Assembly (NCBI GenBank): GCA_024223125.1
Contig: JAAEOP010000372.1
Span: forward strand, 1 to 8,955
Reading direction: 5' to 3'
Length of the DNA: 8,955 nt
From: Chloroflexota bacterium
GTDB lineage: Bacteria > Chloroflexota > Anaerolineae > Promineifilales > Promineifilaceae
This document shows, piece after piece, positions 6,466 through 8,955 of the stretch; the first letter of the stretch is position 1, and the number at the start of each line of letters is the position of its first letter. The notes below the pieces were generated by a model that saw only the letters and a list, made by a program, of their open reading frames with translations, made no database searches and had not been told where the DNA came from. A program made the position numbers and the translations under genes.

Positions 6466-8613
6466 TCAGTATTCAATGTTCAGCCGTCGGTCGTCAGTCA
6501 TCAGCCAGCGGTCGTTAAGAGGATGCTGATTACTGGAAACTGCTAACTGAACTGTGAATTGTAATGCCTGGACGATAATGGCAGACTCAGCCGCGCTCCA
6601 ATCCTTGTTTTGCCAATAACGCAAACGTTCATTTAACAAAGCATAAGGCGGAAAACCGTGGGCGGCCCGGGTTCGTGTCTGTACAAATTGGGTTGCTTCT
6701 GTCATCGAGAGCAACTTGGTTTGATCCTGACCAGCGTCTAACTGCAATACGGCCGTTAACCGGGCAGAATCGGCAATACGCACAGTCGGGAGCAAGGAAG
6801 TCAGGCGCCATTTTGGCGGGGTGATCAGACGTTGTAAATAGATATTGAACGTGGCAGTCGGCCAGCGGCGGTCGCTCATTTGCAATCCGGTCTTGCGCCC
6901 GGCCGATGAGTAAAACAAGGTTTGAATCCGCAAAGTCACACTTTGCCGCCATCCCAAACCATTCGCCATACGCATCACAGCCGGGGTAACGGTGAGTGGT
7001 TTGGGGAAACTATAAACACGGCCGTCGGCCGCCAAAACTGTAAAATCATCCGCCATAAATTCATAGTTGGCTTGGGTAACGGCCGTCAGCGTCGCTTCTG
7101 TTTTACCTTTGTCCTCATTAGGTACAATAAGTGTGGCCTGGCCATCTTGGGCTACGCAGCCGCCGTAAACCAGGGCACAACCTTTGCGGATAAACGCCCA
7201 ACGCAATACCGGTTCCAATACTGATTTATACAGCGCATACGGCGCTTTTTCCAGCGCTGGCGATACGACCACTTCTGTAAATTCACCGGGCATAATGGCT
7301 ACGCCAAACCCAAAACGGCTCAGACGTTCATCGTAGGTAATTGCTCCCGGCTGCGGGCTGGGTGTGCCGTGCCGGTCTACACGCACAGCAATATCTACAT
7401 GGGGCAGGGGCATGGCCGTCTCAAAATAAGTCAGTTCCGGCAAAGGCGCTTCCGACTCGATGCCTAGCAGTCCGTGAATGTTGTACCGATAAACGGCCGG
7501 CTGCCACATCGTCATGCCGCGCACAGAAAAAACCCATTGCTCCGAGGCCAAATAGCGTACCACCCCTTCAATCAAAATTGCACTAAAACCGGCCGAAAGC
7601 AGCGGCCATTGCCAACGACCCAAAAACAGAGCCAACAGCGGCAGTCGCGCAAATAGCAATGAAATTTGATTGCTGATAAAGAAACGGCGAAAGGAAGGCC
7701 AGCCCGCTACCGGATGCCCCCCGCCCAACACCCATTTTTCGGTAATGGTGAAACGGAGCAAAATGAAGAGTTCAGCCGACAACACGGCCGTGATCCAAAA
7801 CGGCCATTTCGTAAACTGTGTCAGGAAAGCGAACAGGGCTGTGTCCAACAACATACTCCCCAGGGCTACCGCAATCAGACGGGGGAAAGATTGGTTAGCC
7901 GTTGCCCGCAGCCGCAGCAAATGACGGAAGAAACGCATCCCCTCGCGAAAATCTGCTTTACTATCTCCGTCATGACGGGCGCCAAAATCAAAATGGAGTT
8001 CTGACACGCGCAAACCAGGGCAGCGAATGAGAATCTCTAGCAAAATTTTGAAACCATCGGGACGAAGCGCATCAATGTTTACGGCCGCGCGCCGCACTAA
8101 AAACAATCCTGTCAACGGATCGGATACATTTTTCAGCAAGCGAGGGAAAGAGGCGCGGGCTAGCAAGGTTAGAACCTGGGAAGTCATGGCCCGTTTACGG
8201 CTAAGGCCCAACGGCCCCGTCAGACTGGCTTTGCGGCTGCCCACTACCACATCCGCGTCTGCTTCTTCTGCTCGCGCCAACAGCGCCGGAATGACTTCTG
8301 GCGGATGTTGCAAATCGGCGTCCATCACACACAGCCAACGGCCGGATGCTGCCCGAAACCCTTCCACGACAGCGCCGCTTAACCCATTGCGTTGTTCTGG
8401 CGGCCGGGTAATCAATTGGATGGGGAAAAGGAAATCGGCGGCAGCTTCTTGAACAACCTGGGGCGTCCCGTCGCTGCTATCGTCTACAAAAAGAACTGTA
8501 AACGGCCGTTCCCCCATCACCTGCGCCAACCGCTGCAACAAAGGCCGAACATTCCCCGCCTCATTCCGAGTAGGCACAATAATCGTCAACCAGTCTCCTT
8601 CTTCCATTCGCAT
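6466..8613 (-). CDS. fusion protein: GT2 glycosyltransferase, GtrA-like membrane domain, HPr-kinase-like P-loop domain
   Basis: Numbered from ATG 8613 (715 aa), residues 8-235 are a GT2 domain like dolichyl/polyprenyl-phosphate sugar synthases: LTIIVPTRNEAGN (9-21), VDDSSDGT (43-50), DADLQHPPE (98-106) with the metal-binding DxD. Residues about 244-365 are GtrA-like, with four hydrophobic segments and RFTITEKWV and RYLASEQWVF at the ends of the paired helices. Residues about 377-715 resemble HprK-like kinases: IHGLLGIESEAPLPEL (379-394), then VYGGCVAQDGQATLIVPNED (482-501) running into GKT (503-505), a Walker A variant with Pro498 replacing the first Gly, then MADDFTVL (520-527). The frame is open to ATG 8661 and GTG 8679, but that extension is encoded by 7-nt-like repeats and GT2 domains normally begin near LTIIVPT. 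ATG 8607 is also possible. The C-terminus runs into another repeat tract. Confidence 0.88.
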   Translation of the reverse strand: MRMEEGDWLTIIVPTRNEAGNVRPLLQRLAQVMGERPFTVLFVDDSSDGTPQVVQEAAADFLFPIQLITRPPEQRNGLSGAVVEGFRAASGRWLCVMDADLQHPPEVIPALLARAEEADADVVVGSRKASLTGPLGLSRKRAMTSQVLTLLARASFPRLLKNVSDPLTGLFLVRRAAVNIDALRPDGFKILLEILIRCPGLRVSELHFDFGARHDGDSKADFREGMRFFRHLLRLRATANQSFPRLIAVALGSMLLDTALFAFLTQFTKWPFWITAVLSAELFILLRFTITEKWVLGGGHPVAGWPSFRRFFISNQISLLFARLPLLALFLGRWQWPLLSAGFSAILIEGVVRYLASEQWVFSVRGMTMWQPAVYRYNIHGLLGIESEAPLPELTYFETAMPLPHVDIAVRVDRHGTPSPQPGAITYDERLSRFGFGVAIMPGEFTEVVVSPALEKAPYALYKSVLEPVLRWAFIRKGCALVYGGCVAQDGQATLIVPNEDKGKTEATLTAVTQANYEFMADDFTVLAADGRVYSFPKPLTVTPAVMRMANGLGWRQSVTLRIQTLFYSSAGRKTGLQMSDRRWPTATFNIYLQRLITPPKWRLTSLLPTVRIADSARLTAVLQLDAGQDQTKLLSMTEATQFVQTRTRAAHGFPPYALLNERLRYWQNKDWSAAESAIIVQALQFTVQLAVSSNQHPLNDRWLMTDDRRLNIEY
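6469..6555. repeat. degenerate 7-nt repeats spanning the end of the GT2 fusion gene
   Basis: Read on the minus strand, one block has CAGT-type cores spaced exactly seven bases apart (CAGTTAG, CAGTTTC, CAGTAAT, CAGCATC). The next block runs ACGACCG, CTGGCTG, ATGACTG, ACGACCG, ACGGCTG, AACATTG, AATACTG. The tract encodes roughly the last 27 residues and reaches the TGA. The natural end of the protein may have been upstream and extended by repeat insertion (inference). Confidence 0.75.
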
Positions 8614-8656
8614 ACTTGCTACTTTCCACCTGCATACTTGCAACTTGCTACACCTG
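8610..8656. repeat. degenerate 7-nt-type repeats before the GT2 start
   Basis: The decamer gcatacttgc occurs at 8610-8619 and 8632-8641, each heading a 22- to 24-bp unit ending in cacct or cacct-like sequence. On the minus strand, seven- to eight-base units such as TAGCAAG, TTGCAAG, TATGCAG and GTGGAAAG follow one another. The tract lies just upstream of the preferred ATG 8613 and would encode CSKLQVCRWKVAS if an earlier start were used. Confidence 0.7.
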
Positions 8657-8686
8657 CACATCTTATCGTAATCATTCACTCCCCCA

Positions 8687-8752
8687 AGGTGCCCGGCACT
8701 TATAAACGAGTGTGCTACTCCGGTAGACTTGGTAATGAAGTGCCGGGCACCT
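8687..8752. repeat. 15-bp perfect inverted repeat with self-palindromic arms
   Basis: aggtgcccggcactt (8687-8701) and its exact reverse complement (8738-8752) flank 36 bp. Each arm contains an 11-base palindrome, GTGCC-C-GGCAC or GTGCC-G-GGCAC, so each can form its own short hairpin or the two can pair into one long stem. It lies between the presumed promoter and the GT2 start, so it would be in the 5' leader if transcription starts further upstream. REP/MITE-like element or leader structure; I cannot distinguish. Confidence 0.8.
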
Positions 8753-8863
8753 GAATGGTTACATCTTATCTTGCTTCATAAAGAGCGTCCAACCAACCTA
8801 AGCATGAATTAACCAATGGTTGCCCACTGAAAAAACGTCGTTATCATTACCCGTTCATGGGGA

Positions 8864-8921
8864 GACCCTAAGGGTTTGGTATCTCAACAGCTATCCTACT
8901 CAAGGGCAAACCCTTAGGGTC
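8864..8921. repeat. 14-bp perfect inverted repeat with self-palindromic arms
   Basis: gaccctaagggttt (8864-8877) and its exact reverse complement (8908-8921) flank 30 bp. Each arm is an ACCCT-A/T-AGGGT palindrome. The sequence is unrelated to the pair at 8687-8752, but the architecture is the same: 5+1+5 palindromic arms, inverted, about 30-36 bp apart. Confidence 0.8.
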
Positions 8922-8955
8922 TGTATAGTCATGAAAATGATTAACCGGAAAAATA

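Larger units (their letters stand above)
307..8509. repeat. dispersed 8-bp palindrome ACGGCCGT, 21 copies
   Basis: Exact copies begin at 307, 558, 917, 931, 1165, 1251, 1397, 1441, 1676, 1940, 2364, 2917, 4718, 5029, 6288, 6359, 6749, 7018, 7079, 7784 and 8502. All lie inside genes and are read in different frames (for example T-A-V or G-R), so a protein motif does not explain them. Near variants with CGGCCG in other flanks occur about a dozen more times. About 0.14 copies are expected in 8,955 bases with equal base use. The pattern resembles the HIP1 palindrome of cyanobacteria in style, not in sequence. Confidence 0.9.
8614..8955. other. non-coding region upstream of the cluster
   Basis: I see no gene here apart from the possible 5' extension of the GT2 gene to 8679. 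It holds 7-nt-type repeats, two inverted-repeat pairs (8687-8752, 8864-8921) and a single palindrome AACCA-A-TGGTT at 8811-8821. The promoter for the minus-strand cluster should lie here. TATAAG on the minus strand near 8700 could be a -10 box, but no convincing -35 accompanies it, so no promoter is called. Confidence 0.6.

Noticed and set aside
5775..6476. TTG 6476 as start of the SAM methyltransferase
   Set aside because: It lies within a 7-nt repeat tract, adds only five residues and has no Shine-Dalgarno; ATG 6461 follows the upstream stop closely.
8027..8452. Plus-strand ORF of 141 codons
   Set aside because: It mirrors the GT2 coding region; its Ser/Arg-rich product is typical of antisense of a GC-rich gene.
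8392..8754. Plus-strand ORF of 120 codons over the GT2 start
   Set aside because: It is antisense to the conserved GT2 motifs and has no recognisable domain or ribosome binding site.

Overview
The window looks like a chromosomal piece of a Chloroflexota bacterium (Anaerolineae or a neighbouring class). This is inferred from three things: the GT-C / beta-sandwich / GT2-GtrA repertoire, 7-nt tandem repeats at gene edges, and the density of one 8-bp palindrome. No rRNA or marker gene is present to confirm it. All supported genes lie on the minus strand, so transcription runs from about 8.6 kb down to about 0.1 kb. Plus-strand ORFs are shadows.

Layout in transcription order. The upstream non-coding stretch (about 8614-8955) holds two inverted-repeat pairs whose arms are themselves palindromic. 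Then come a three-domain protein (GT2 glycosyltransferase, GtrA-like membrane domain, HPr-kinase-like P-loop domain; 8613-6466) and a class I SAM methyltransferase (6461-5775). Next is a two-gene AT-rich cassette, a DNA methyltransferase (5739-4378) overlapping a PD-(D/E)XK nuclease (4385-3561), read as a type II restriction-modification system. After it follow a GT-C (GT39/DUF2142-like) membrane glycosyltransferase (3539-2040), a membrane-anchored beta-sandwich protein with an ATGA overlap (2043-283), and a 49-codon ORF with a good Shine-Dalgarno sequence (270-121). The window ends in a REPIN-like double hairpin (21-86).

The GT2 protein would charge a polyprenyl-phosphate with sugar at the cytoplasmic face, and GtrA-type domains are linked to lipid-sugar translocation. 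The GT-C enzyme would use such a donor outside, with the beta-sandwich protein as an extracytoplasmic partner. This resembles a cell-surface glycosylation operon. The restriction-modification pair splits it on the same strand and differs from it in base composition, start signals and repeat content, so it is probably an acquired insertion that kept the operon transcribed.

Two sequence-level patterns run through the cluster. ACGGCCGT occurs 21 times by eye in 9 kb (about 0.14 expected by chance), 19 of them outside the restriction-modification cassette. Degenerate 7-nt tandem repeats sit at the ends of the glycan-cluster genes, where they are translated into protein termini, but not at the ends of the restriction-modification genes.
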